A stretch of 64,000 nt of DNA from Phreatobacter aquaticus (GCF_005160265.1 NZ_CP039865.1:4364828-4428827); one strand, 5' to 3'; positions 17,278-25,408 are shown, numbered from the stretch's first letter. Notes: generated by a model from the sequence alone, not told the origin. Program-made: numbers and translations.

Positions 17278-20200
17278 CCATTCTTGCTGAAATCAAAGGT
17301 TTCATCGGCTCCGTCGTTCGTCAGGCTATGAGCATCCAAGCTCGCGCATACGCGACGAAAGAGAGCTCTGAGCGGAAAGCAAACCCCAATCTGAAACAGC
17401 CACCGGAGGCCGGCCCATCGGGATGGACGGTAATCTTCGACACTGAGACGGGCGTGGACCATGCACAGGCTCTGCGGATTGGGGCCTATGAGGTTCGCCG
17501 CAATGCCGACCTGTACGAGCGGGGCGCATTCTATGAACCGGCAGCGCTATCGGAGGAGGAGCTGCAACGTCTGAAATCCTACGCGGCGGACCACGGCTTG
17601 GTCTGTCGTACGACCCGCGAGTTCGTCACCCAGATTTTCTATGGGATTGGATACGACCTCCGCGCGGCCATCGTCGGCTTGAACCTGCCGTTCGATATCT
17701 CAAGGCTCGCCATCGACCACGGCAATGCTCGAGGGCCGGTGATGCGGGGCGGGTTTTCATTCAGGCTGTCTGAAGACCCCCATCTTCCGCGCCTTCAGAT
17801 CCGGAACCTTTCCCGCCGCGCTGCGATGATCCAGTTCACGGCCACCCGTAAGCGCCAGGACAATCGCCGCGAGCGCCAGGCCAAGAAGTCACCACCCGTT
17901 CGGCGCGGATATTTCATCGATATCGGGACCGTCGGTGCCGCTTTGATGAGCCAAACGTTCTCGTTGGATCGGCTGGCAAAAGCTCTCGGGGTCGAATCTC
18001 AAAAGGGTGATCCAGGTCAGCACGGCGCAACGTTGACCGCAGACTATATCGCCTATGCCGTGCAGGACGTGCGTGTGACCTGGGAGTGCTACCGGGCTCT
18101 CCGGGTCAAATTCCTGGGGCACAATCTCGATAAGAGTCATATGCACCGCGTTCTCTCTGAGGCGAGCCTGGGCAAGGCCTATTTGAAGCAGATGGGGATC
18201 GTGCCTTGGCGCAAGCTCCAGCCCGACTTTCCGAACGAGACGCTCGGCGTCATCATGAGCACCTACTACGGCGGGCGCACTGAGGTGCGGCTCCGGCGGC
18301 AAATTGGGCAGGTCCTTTATTGCGACTTCCTATCCATGTATCCGACCGTTTGCACTCTCATGAACCTCTGGCGGTTTGTAATCGCAAAGGGAATTGATTG
18401 GAGCGATGCGACGGAGGAGACGCGCGGGTTCCTCGAAACCGTCACCGCCGCGGACCTTCAGAAGCAGACGACTTGGCGGTCGCTCACGACGCTTGTCCAG
18501 GTCATGCCGGATGACGATATTTTGCCTGTTCGAGCCAAATATGGTGATGCGCAACAGGCAACCATTGGCCTGAACTATCTGAAGGGCGACAAGCCACTTT
18601 GGTACACATTAGCCGACTGCGTCGCGTCAAAGCTTCTCATCGGGAAAGCGCCGCGCGTCGTCCGGGCACTTCGGTTCAAACCGAAGGGCAAACAGACGAA
18701 CCTAGCTCCTATCGCGATCGCTGGCAGTCCGGACCACCTCGTCGATCCGCGCACAGACGACTTCTATCGCCGTGTCATCGACCTTCGGAGCAAGGTGAAG
18801 GCCGCGAGGCGTAATGCAGACCTCCTGACTCGCTATCGGCTCGAATTCGAACAGTTGGCGCTCAAGATTCTCGCAAACGCCACGAGCTACGGGATTTTCG
18901 TCGAGTTGAACGTCGAGGAGCTCGACGAACCTGAAGACGTCCGATGCCATACCGGCTCGGGAGAGGCCTTTGATGTGCAAACTGCCAATCTGGAGAAGCC
19001 CGGCACCTACTTCCATCCGCTGCTAGCCACGCTGATAACTGGCGCCGCAAGGCTCATGCTTGCACTGGCCGAAAAGCGCACGATCGATGCGGGTCTCGAC
19101 TGGGCCTTCTGCGATACTGACAGCATGGCGATCACCAAGCCGGACGCCATGGAGCAGGACGAGTTCTTCAGGCGTGCGAAGAGCGTGTGCGATTGGTTCG
19201 TGCCGCTCAACCCCTATGAGGCGAAAGGACCGCTGTTCAAGATTGAAGATGTGAATTTCGCAGAAGGGACAGAGAGCCTCGAACCGCTCTTCTGCCTGGC
19301 GATTTCGTCAAAGCGCTACGTCCTGTTCAATTTGGACAGCCAGGGGCTACCCGTCATTCGCAAGGCATCTGCCCATGGCCTGGGTCACCTTCTGCCGCCC
19401 TACCAGAACTCAGTCGTCCTGAAGGGGAACGCTGACGAAGCGGCCATCCTGCAATCGGCTGAAATCGAGGCTTGGCAATATGACCTGTGGTTCCACATCA
19501 TCCAGGCAATGCGCGAAGGCCACCCCGAACAGGTACGGCTCGACTATCACCCAGCGCTGAAGCAGCCAGCCATCAGTCGTTATGGCGCGACCACCCCTGC
19601 CCTCCTGAAACTGTTCGACCACTTCAACAGAGGCCGCAGCTATCGCCAGAAGGTGAAGCCGTTCAATTTCATGATCGCGCTCTATGCAAATGCGCTTTCC
19701 TGGACTTCCAACCTGCCCAAGTTCCCTACGACGACCGGTCGGGGCAAGGGCCTAAAGACCCCAGAATTAGGTTTGCGACCTGTCGCACCGTTCGCCCGCA
19801 ATCCGAGCGATGCAGCGTCAAAGGCTTTTGACCGCATCACAGGGGGACCAGTCCCGGCAAGCGTCCTCAAGACCTATCGGCAAGTCCTGGCCCAATACCA
19901 TTTGAGCCCTGAGATGAAATTCGAAAACGGTGATTTCACCGAAAGCGGAGTGACGAGGCGCCGCCACGTCGAGTTCATCGAGGTGGTCTCGATCGGCAAA
20001 GAAGCCAATAAACTTGAGGAGCAAATGTTTATGGGCGCGGATGCAGATGCCCATATTGAATATGGCGTTGGCGCAATTGGCCAAAATCAGCGCGTTGCGG
20101 AATTACGGAAACTGGCCGCGAAAATTGGCCGACGCGAGGTATCTGAAATCACTGGCGTTTCTCGGGGGACAATTGACCGCCTGCTGAACTCAGCAGAATT

Positions 20201-20471
20201 ACCAATTGGGCCACGTACCGCGACGAAATTGGCAAAAGGCCTTGAGAAATTGCGCAGCGAGGCAGTGTCTCGGGATTTCAAAGACCGCGCTTTGCGGCAA
20301 ATGGTGGTTTCGAGGCTCGAAGAAATTGGGCTGAGGCCGTTTGCAGCGGAATTGGATTTCAATCCATCCAATTTGCGCAAAGTCGCAATCGGACATCGCG
20401 ACATTTCCGTGGGACTTAGAACCCGCCTGCAAGCGTACTTTTCGCGAACTGGGCGATCAAAGGCGGCATAG
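17274..20471 (+). CDS. polB: Family B DNA polymerase of the casposon
   Basis: 1065 residues. The 3'-5' exonuclease motifs are FDTETG (residues 55-60), GLNLPFDISRL (about 135-145) and YAVQDVRVTW (261-270). The polymerase motifs are DFLSMYPTV (motif A, 351-359), KILANATSYG (motif B, 531-540) and FCDTDS (motif C, 612-617). All catalytic acidic residues are present. The last 130 residues carry two HTH-like segments (KIGRREVSEITGVSRGTIDR and LEEIGLRPFAAELDFNPSNL), an unusual appendage that may target the enzyme to element DNA. It should replicate the element or fill the gaps left by Cas1 integration. Translationally coupled to the HNH gene. Confidence 0.93.
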   Translation: MTILAEIKGFIGSVVRQAMSIQARAYATKESSERKANPNLKQPPEAGPSGWTVIFDTETGVDHAQALRIGAYEVRRNADLYERGAFYEPAALSEEELQRLKSYAADHGLVCRTTREFVTQIFYGIGYDLRAAIVGLNLPFDISRLAIDHGNARGPVMRGGFSFRLSEDPHLPRLQIRNLSRRAAMIQFTATRKRQDNRRERQAKKSPPVRRGYFIDIGTVGAALMSQTFSLDRLAKALGVESQKGDPGQHGATLTADYIAYAVQDVRVTWECYRALRVKFLGHNLDKSHMHRVLSEASLGKAYLKQMGIVPWRKLQPDFPNETLGVIMSTYYGGRTEVRLRRQIGQVLYCDFLSMYPTVCTLMNLWRFVIAKGIDWSDATEETRGFLETVTAADLQKQTTWRSLTTLVQVMPDDDILPVRAKYGDAQQATIGLNYLKGDKPLWYTLADCVASKLLIGKAPRVVRALRFKPKGKQTNLAPIAIAGSPDHLVDPRTDDFYRRVIDLRSKVKAARRNADLLTRYRLEFEQLALKILANATSYGIFVELNVEELDEPEDVRCHTGSGEAFDVQTANLEKPGTYFHPLLATLITGAARLMLALAEKRTIDAGLDWAFCDTDSMAITKPDAMEQDEFFRRAKSVCDWFVPLNPYEAKGPLFKIEDVNFAEGTESLEPLFCLAISSKRYVLFNLDSQGLPVIRKASAHGLGHLLPPYQNSVVLKGNADEAAILQSAEIEAWQYDLWFHIIQAMREGHPEQVRLDYHPALKQPAISRYGATTPALLKLFDHFNRGRSYRQKVKPFNFMIALYANALSWTSNLPKFPTTTGRGKGLKTPELGLRPVAPFARNPSDAASKAFDRITGGPVPASVLKTYRQVLAQYHLSPEMKFENGDFTESGVTRRRHVEFIEVVSIGKEANKLEEQMFMGADADAHIEYGVGAIGQNQRVAELRKLAAKIGRREVSEITGVSRGTIDRLLNSAELPIGPRTATKLAKGLEKLRSEAVSRDFKDRALRQMVVSRLEEIGLRPFAAELDFNPSNLRKVAIGHRDISVGLRTRLQAYFSRTGRSKAA
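20075..20355 (+). repeat. Cluster of eight AATTG motifs within the 3' end of polB
   Basis: AATTG begins at 20075, 20123, 20171, 20204, 20227, 20248, 20324 and 20350; six are AATTGG. The first three are exactly 48 bases apart. They fall in two codon phases (xxA-ATT-G and xAA-TTG), so the enrichment is at nucleotide level and not one repeated peptide. Confidence 0.6.
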
Positions 20472-20480
20472 CTTTACCAG

Positions 20481-20508
20481 AAGCGGCGGGACAAATGCTC
20501 TGCCGCTT
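20481..20508 (+). terminator. Hairpin downstream of polB
   Basis: AAGCGGC (20481-20487) / GCCGCTT (20502-20508) with a 14-base loop, 9 bases past the polB stop and before the convergent lipoprotein gene. There is only a weak T-rich tail. Confidence 0.5.
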
Positions 20509-20653
20509 ATCCGCTAATTTGCCTTCGCCTACGCTCCGGTCGCAAAGGCTTGGCAGATTTGTCAGCATTGGCAATAGAGCCAAAGAGGTCCAGCATGGGA
20601 ATTCCGATAGTGACAGCCAACCGATTCCCGCGGTCCGATGTTCGATTACGCAC

Positions 20654-21181
20654 CTACTCGACAACGCCTAAGCACACAGCTCGGTATGATCGGTTGGTAC
20701 CAAGCGATTGAACACCTTCGATTCGCGCAAGATTTAGCCAACTAAGCATTTCACCGGGGCACAATTGTCTACGGGCCTCCTCCCTGGGCGCCGAAGCGCT
20801 CCCGACCCAATCGCAAGCAACCGCAGGCCAAGTGGTACTCAAGGGCCGCCCCCGAGCACTCCGAGTGACCTGCACTGCGAAACGGTTAGGCGCGTAGCGA
20901 ATTAATGACCCGTTGACTGATAGTCCAACTTGATTCGCCCGATGCCTAATTCGTTCCATGACTTGTGTCTCGCAGGAAGCATCACCGTCGGCGCACCCGG
21001 ACACAGCGCAAACTGGCGCCAAAATAGTTTCCGACGCAACGTTAGGTGGGACATCGCGCCCCCCTCGCGAGGCCGCCTGATCCTGCTGGTTGACCACAAT
21101 AACCACCAATGTTGTCGGAGCCTGGCAAGCGCCAAGACACAACACAGTAACCAATGCAATCCAGCGCTCCGACGTCCTCAT
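20654..21181 (-). CDS. Putative lipoprotein, casposon cargo
   Basis: 175 residues with a short signal peptide and lipobox (ALVTVLCLGAC, Cys at residue 19), so it is probably a membrane-anchored lipoprotein. The mature part has six further Cys (VCAVSGCADGDASCE; AVACDW; LCPGEM; AVCLGV). I do not recognise the family. It overlaps the upstream 478-residue gene by 4 bases (ATGA), so the two are translationally coupled and probably work together. Confidence 0.7.
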   Translation of the reverse strand: MRTSERWIALVTVLCLGACQAPTTLVVIVVNQQDQAASRGGRDVPPNVASETILAPVCAVSGCADGDASCETQVMERIRHRANQVGLSVNGSLIRYAPNRFAVQVTRSARGRPLSTTWPAVACDWVGSASAPREEARRQLCPGEMLSWLNLARIEGVQSLGTNRSYRAVCLGVVE

Positions 21182-22614
21182 GTACTAGGACCAAATGATG
21201 CCGGAAGAGCCATCGTATTCTGAGTCATGAATTCCCTAACGGCGTTATTTTCAAACCCCGTGTTCTTTGTCGCAACGTAGCCAAGTATTCTAATATTTTC
21301 GTCACCGTCGGAAATAACAAGTTCATGCCCACGCTTTTCAATTTTTTGACTTTTTTCATGGCGGCTATAACCACCTCCACCACCGAAATCTACGCCCCAA
21401 ACGCGCGCAGATGCAGATCCACTAGCTGAAAAATCCCTCTCATAGTCATGAACCCAATTTTGATCGGACATGAACTTAATATAGAGCCCCCTGGCCACAA
21501 TCAGGTGCGTTGGGTAGTATCTTAGACTACCTTTTGAGCCTAAATACCTCTCAAAAACACGTCGATTGCGCAGAATAACCGGATTATCAAACAATGCCGG
21601 TGTAAACCACCCACCTGGAGCGAGCTTTATCGCCATAAATGACTTCGCTCCGACTTCTATGTTTTGCACATGGCTAAAATCATCTTTGACTACTTGATGA
21701 TCAGAAACATTTGTCTTTAACGAAAATGCTCCGTAACCAACACTACCGCTATGATTCCAATCTGTTTCAATTCGGCTTGTCTCGGCACTTTTTTTAGCAA
21801 TCTTCTCTGAAAATCCGCCAATTGTCGACGATTCTATATTTTGTAACGACTGATCTGGTGTGATAAGATAATGGTTGGTGAATTGGCTCGATTCACCGTC
21901 AGACAAGCTCGCGAAATATACCACATTAAATTTTTTCGCCTCATCGCCATACATCGTATCCGGATATCGCGGATAACGCATTCGGGACGCCGAGCTCAAA
22001 ATCGTTCCATAGCCATCGTGAAGTGCAGCATGATTTGGATCAGCATATTGTTGATCCCGAAGAGCTGATTGCATCGCCAATTTTCGAAATTGCTCTTCAC
22101 TTAGCTGCTTAATTCGAGCAGAGGATACCTGCCCGTCCGACCAATGAGCGTAACGAGACAAGTCACCTGGATCAGTTCTGGTGGCACGGCAGTGAGCATC
22201 CCAAAGCGCGGTACGCTCCAACTCCAAACGTGACGCCTCGGTGCTTAAATTTCCAATCTCAGCTTCGAGTAGCGTTATCTCTCTGACGATCTCAGGAGGA
22301 AGCTCTTTGGTCTCCACAAGAGACAGTCCAAGCGCAACCATTCCTCGGAAATTTTGAGAAAGGCGATTGTTCGGTGCAACCACTAAACTATCGGAAACGG
22401 GAGTAGGGTTTAAAGAAACATCGAAATAATTCTGGAGCACGCCATAAGAAAACCATGGGTAATCTTTGCTATTTATATCCAATGGGAGTGCTGTCAGTTG
22501 CAACTGAATATATTGATTCAGCTGCAAGTTTCCAAGCTGACTCTTTATTACACTATAAAAATGATTAGCCGTCAAATTATAATCTGCGAGAGCATCTACC
22601 TCAGTGATAGGCAT
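21178..22614 (-). CDS. Unrecognised 478-residue protein, low-GC casposon cargo
   Basis: 478 residues without signal peptide or clear membrane helix. Visible features are a short coiled coil at about 105-140 (VREITLLEAEIGNLSTEASR), a central stretch rich in aromatic and Ser/Asn residues, and a Gly-rich loop near 405-420 (GSASARVWGVDFGGGGGYSR). Base composition is clearly more AT-rich than the rest of the window, a sign of separate acquisition. GGGAGAAGAG precedes the ATG. The coupled lipoprotein suggests a surface or envelope role, possibly a toxin or defence module, but no motif proves this. Confidence 0.7.
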   Translation of the reverse strand: MPITEVDALADYNLTANHFYSVIKSQLGNLQLNQYIQLQLTALPLDINSKDYPWFSYGVLQNYFDVSLNPTPVSDSLVVAPNNRLSQNFRGMVALGLSLVETKELPPEIVREITLLEAEIGNLSTEASRLELERTALWDAHCRATRTDPGDLSRYAHWSDGQVSSARIKQLSEEQFRKLAMQSALRDQQYADPNHAALHDGYGTILSSASRMRYPRYPDTMYGDEAKKFNVVYFASLSDGESSQFTNHYLITPDQSLQNIESSTIGGFSEKIAKKSAETSRIETDWNHSGSVGYGAFSLKTNVSDHQVVKDDFSHVQNIEVGAKSFMAIKLAPGGWFTPALFDNPVILRNRRVFERYLGSKGSLRYYPTHLIVARGLYIKFMSDQNWVHDYERDFSASGSASARVWGVDFGGGGGYSRHEKSQKIEKRGHELVISDGDENIRILGYVATKNTGFENNAVREFMTQNTMALPASFGPST

Positions 22615-23000
22615 TTCTCTTCTCCCACGTTAACCCACATAATAGTGATTTGATGTGGAATTGGAGTCAATAGGACTCTCGCTGAAATGCATATGCGCAA
22701 CATTAGGGTTCAATCAGCGTTCCATTGCGCTGGCATCAAGTGAAAATTGTTAAATATTATAGATGCTTAGCGTACATAGACGCCATGCCGTAAATTCATT
22801 AGATGGAGAAAATAGAAGGCTGACTTAGCCACAAGCTGCAGAGTTTGCCACAATAGGCACAACGAGGTTGACACCACAAAATCAGTGGTACCGAGGAGCG
22901 GCCTTTGCCCGTCGGAGGCATCCCCTGCTCAAAAGCAACCACCAGCCTGATGACCGCAACTGGCACGCGGCCTGCCGATCCGATGTTCACACTTTGACCG
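22615..23000. other. AT-rich right-end noncoding segment of the element
   Basis: 386 bases without a convincing gene. It is AT-rich near 22620-22800 and carries the promoter side of the 478-residue gene. GACC-GT-GGTC (22996-23005) is a short palindrome just inside the right terminal repeat. The 63-codon ORF on the minus strand at 22799-22990 has no supporting features. Confidence 0.5.
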
Positions 23001-23041
23001 TGGTCAGAAGCGGCTCACACAGAGGGGCGTCGCTATACCCC
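23001..23041 (-). repeat. Right terminal inverted repeat of the casposon-like element
   Basis: Reads TGGTCAGAAGCGGCTCA (23001-23017), 11 bases, then GTCGCTATACCCC (23029-23041). This is the reverse complement of the left end with a perfect 13-bp tip and 16 of 17 in the inner block. It abuts the right target duplication exactly. Confidence 0.92.
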
Positions 23042-23055
23042 TTTTTGTTCTCATG
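23042..23055. repeat. Right target-site duplication (14 bp)
   Basis: TTTTTGTTCTCATG, identical to 9116-9129 and in the same orientation. It begins at the first base after the right terminal repeat. It carries only one GTTC half-site of the recA SOS box. Confidence 0.92.
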
Positions 23056-23074
23056 ACAATCTTAGTCTTGGAAG

Positions 23075-23122
23075 CTGTCTCTGATGCTTCTGACCACGAG
23101 CAAAGCATGAACTTCGGACGGG
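23075..23122 (+). repeat. TIR-like relic outside the right target duplication
   Basis: About 36 of 48 bases match, without gaps, the reverse complement of the element's right end (22975-23022). The core GCTTCTGACCACG (23086-23098) is identical to the complement of 22999-23011. Measured from the target duplication, the block lies at the same offset as in the true terminal repeats. Confidence 0.65.
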
Positions 23123-23194
23123 CAGCACCACAGCCGCGGCGCCGCTCTCGCGCGGGGACGCCAGCGTCTCGACACACGGATCATCGAACGGAAA

Positions 23195-23218
23195 TGCCGC
23201 GGGGCCGCCCCCGCGGCA
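23195..23218 (-). terminator. Terminator of the ligand-gated channel operon
   Basis: Perfect 10-bp stem TGCCGCGGGG / CCCCGCGGCA with a 4-base loop, 26 bases past the channel stop, followed in the minus direction by TTTCC. Confidence 0.8.
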
Positions 23219-23243
23219 GTCCTGATTCAAACCTCTCGCGGCC

Positions 23244-24317
23244 TCACGCCGTCGCGCGCAGCACCAGCGCCGACCAGTAGACGAACACCGAGCCGGGGAG
23301 CCCCCATCGCACGAAGCCGCTGAGTTCCAGATAGATGTTCGGGTGTCGCTTGGCCCAGGCGAGGTCCTTGTTCAGCAGGAGCATGCTGAGGATCAGAACC
23401 GACACGACATAGAGATAGCCGATCGACAGGATCTGGGCGATCGGCGTGCCGGTGGACATGGAGCCCGGGAAATTCGACTCGAAGGTGAAGCTCAAGGCCA
23501 CCAGCGCCAGCAGCGTGGTGAAGGCGAGAGCCCCCTTGGGCGCCAGCGGCATGGTCGTGTCGGGCGTCCACAGGATCACCAGCGTGCTCGACATCAGCAT
23601 CAGGAACGGGATGAAGATGCGGATCAGGTACTGGCCGTAGAGCCGCTCGGTCACCACCGATACCGACATGCGGCTGTGCGGCTCGCCGTTCCACCCGACA
23701 TAGCTGGCATTGCGGAAATTGAGCGCACGGATCCTCCACAGCGGCGTCTGCAGCCGCTGGGCAAAGGAGGAATGCATCTCGTCGGCCTCGGTGTGGACCA
23801 GCAGCACCTCACGCTGGCCATAGCGGTTGGAGGTCAGGTCCAGGTCCAGCGTCTGCACGTCGAAGGGAAACGACGACATGTCGATGCTGACGCGGAACGT
23901 GGCGTCCAACCGGCGCACCAGCGTGATCGCGCCGGTCGACTCGATCACCAGGCCCAGCTGGTCCTGGCGCGGGGCACCCGACAGGTTCTCGATGTCGATC
24001 GCAGGCGTCCACATCTGGCGCAGGCGCGCGGTCGCGGCCTCGCCGAAATAGTCCTTATGCGACACCGCGGCCTTCACCGCGTCGAAGGCCTGGCGCGAGT
24101 CCGTCCAGCGATAGGTGAGCTCCACCCGGGCATTGAGCTGCCCGGTGGTCTCCATCACCTGGGCAATATCCAGGATGCGCGTTGCCACAGCCACGCGAAC
24201 CGGCAGCTGATCGCCAACCGGCAGGTCCGTCAGCTCGGCCGCAGCGGCAGCGCCGCCGAGCGAGGCGACCGTCAGGACGATCGCCGCGAGACGTCGAAGC
24301 AGGGTTCCCGCGGCCAT
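23244..24317 (-). CDS. Pentameric ligand-gated ion channel (Cys-loop-receptor homologue)
   Basis: 357 residues from the ATG at 24317. The signal peptide ends near AAAAEL. The extracellular beta-sandwich includes WTPAIDIENL (loop near WxP) and DMSSFPFDVQTLDLDL (the prokaryotic Cys-loop equivalent, without the Cys pair). Four membrane helices follow (M1 IRIFIPFLMLMSSTLVILWT; M2 ALAFTTLLALVALSFTFE; M3; M4 at the C-terminus). This is the GLIC/ELIC-type architecture of the inner membrane, with ligand binding in the periplasm. The ligand is unknown. It overlaps the upstream Cache gene by one base (TGATG), so the two are co-translated. A GTG one codon earlier is an alternative start. Confidence 0.88.
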   Translation of the reverse strand: MAAGTLLRRLAAIVLTVASLGGAAAAAELTDLPVGDQLPVRVAVATRILDIAQVMETTGQLNARVELTYRWTDSRQAFDAVKAAVSHKDYFGEAATARLRQMWTPAIDIENLSGAPRQDQLGLVIESTGAITLVRRLDATFRVSIDMSSFPFDVQTLDLDLTSNRYGQREVLLVHTEADEMHSSFAQRLQTPLWRIRALNFRNASYVGWNGEPHSRMSVSVVTERLYGQYLIRIFIPFLMLMSSTLVILWTPDTTMPLAPKGALAFTTLLALVALSFTFESNFPGSMSTGTPIAQILSIGYLYVVSVLILSMLLLNKDLAWAKRHPNIYLELSGFVRWGLPGSVFVYWSALVLRATA

Positions 24318-25408
24318 CACGAGGTCACCTTCTCGCGCAGACGCTTGACGCTCGCGATCAACGCGTTGACTTCGGCGACCGTGCCGGCCTTGGGCAGATC
24401 GACGGCAGCCGCCCCTTCGGCAGCGGCCTCGGCGGCCTTGGCGACAATCGCCACCGGACGCAGCACCATGCCGCGGAAGACCAGCAGGATGATCGCGACG
24501 ATGCCGATCTCGGCGATGATGCCGCCGGCGATCAGCGAGATCGCCAGCTGGCGCAGCGAGCGGCCATTGGCGTTGAACGACTTGGCCGCCACGACAACGC
24601 CGATCTCCGAGCCGGAATAGTCCAGCAGCGGCGACGACACCGAGCCATAGGTCATTCCGTTGAGCGTGGCGAAGCTGAATACCGGCTCCTTCACCAGGGC
24701 GATCTTGCCGAGCTCGGACAGTTTCGCGACCAGCGGCCAGTTGGTGCCGCTGTCGCCGCGCAGATTGCCGAACACATTGGCCTCGGGCGTGCCCGGGCGA
24801 ACGTTCAGCAGACGGCGGTCGATCACGACAGCGAAATCGGCATTGGTGCGGGCCTTCAGCGTCTCGAGCAGGGGCCCGAGCTCCTGGCCAAATTCGATGC
24901 TGCCGACCAGCGTGCCCTCATGCGAGACGGGGGCCGCACCGCGCACGCGCACGCCGGACGATCCGATCTCGATGCCGCTCTGCGGCTGCAGGCTGGCATG
25001 AGCCGCGACGATGATCCGCCGCGATCTGGTGAAGTCGTCACCGCGGACGGCCGGTTCATGGAAGCGGAACAGCACATTGCCGTTCACACCGTTCACCTGG
25101 CCAACGGCGACGCCATATTTCTTGGCCAGCACGGCGTAGCTCTCGCCCATAAGCGCGGTCAGTGCCTCGGGCGTCCCGGCGGCCACGGCCCTGCCGAGGG
25201 GCGGCATGTGGGCGGCCAGTTCCGCCTGCGCCGCCAGGGTTTTCGCTGACGTGTTGATCTCTTCGCTGACCTGCGCGACCAGGCTGCGCAGCGCCTCCTG
25301 CTCGTCGACCTTCAGGGTCGCGGCGACATGGGAAAAAGTGAAGGTGAGAAGGATGGCGATGATCGCCGTCGACAGGGCGACGGTGAAGGCGAATGCGCGG
25401 CTATGCAT
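24317..25408 (-). CDS. Membrane Cache-domain sensor lacking an output domain
   Basis: 363 residues: an N-terminal membrane helix (about 7-29), a periplasmic region of about 250 residues resembling a double-Cache/Cache_3 sensor (YGVAVGQVNGVNGNVLFRFH; VIDRRLLNV), a second helix near 305-325 (ISLIAGGIIAEIGIVAIILL), then a short HAMP-like stretch (GMVLRPVAIVAKAAEAAAEG) and the end. No methyl-accepting, kinase or cyclase domain follows. Cache modules bind amino acids, amines or carboxylates. Its fate as partner of the overlapping ligand-gated channel is an inference from the operon. Confidence 0.82.
   Translation of the reverse strand: MHSRAFAFTVALSTAIIAILLTFTFSHVAATLKVDEQEALRSLVAQVSEEINTSAKTLAAQAELAAHMPPLGRAVAAGTPEALTALMGESYAVLAKKYGVAVGQVNGVNGNVLFRFHEPAVRGDDFTRSRRIIVAAHASLQPQSGIEIGSSGVRVRGAAPVSHEGTLVGSIEFGQELGPLLETLKARTNADFAVVIDRRLLNVRPGTPEANVFGNLRGDSGTNWPLVAKLSELGKIALVKEPVFSFATLNGMTYGSVSSPLLDYSGSEIGVVVAAKSFNANGRSLRQLAISLIAGGIIAEIGIVAIILLVFRGMVLRPVAIVAKAAEAAAEGAAAVDLPKAGTVAEVNALIASVKRLREKVTS

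Larger units (their letters stand above)
9130..23041. mobile_element. Casposon-like transposon (Cas1-PolB element), 13.9 kb
   Basis: Bounded by 41-bp terminal inverted repeats (9130-9170 and 23001-23041) with perfect 13-bp tips GGGGTATAGCGAC, and flanked by a perfect 14-bp direct repeat. The inside encodes Cas1, family B DNA polymerase, an HNH protein and HTH proteins, the defining gene set of casposons. There is no cas2, no effector cas gene and no CRISPR array. Casposons are known mostly from archaea and a few bacteria, with target duplications near 14 bp. The cargo is a sensor-kinase/response-regulator group, a broken ABC transporter gene and a low-GC lipoprotein/unknown pair. The ends and the duplication are read directly; mobility by Cas1 is inferred from the family. 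Confidence 0.93.

Noticed and set aside
22799-22990. 63-codon minus-strand ORF near the right TIR
   Set aside because: No ribosome-binding site, motif or partner; it lies in the noncoding end of the element.
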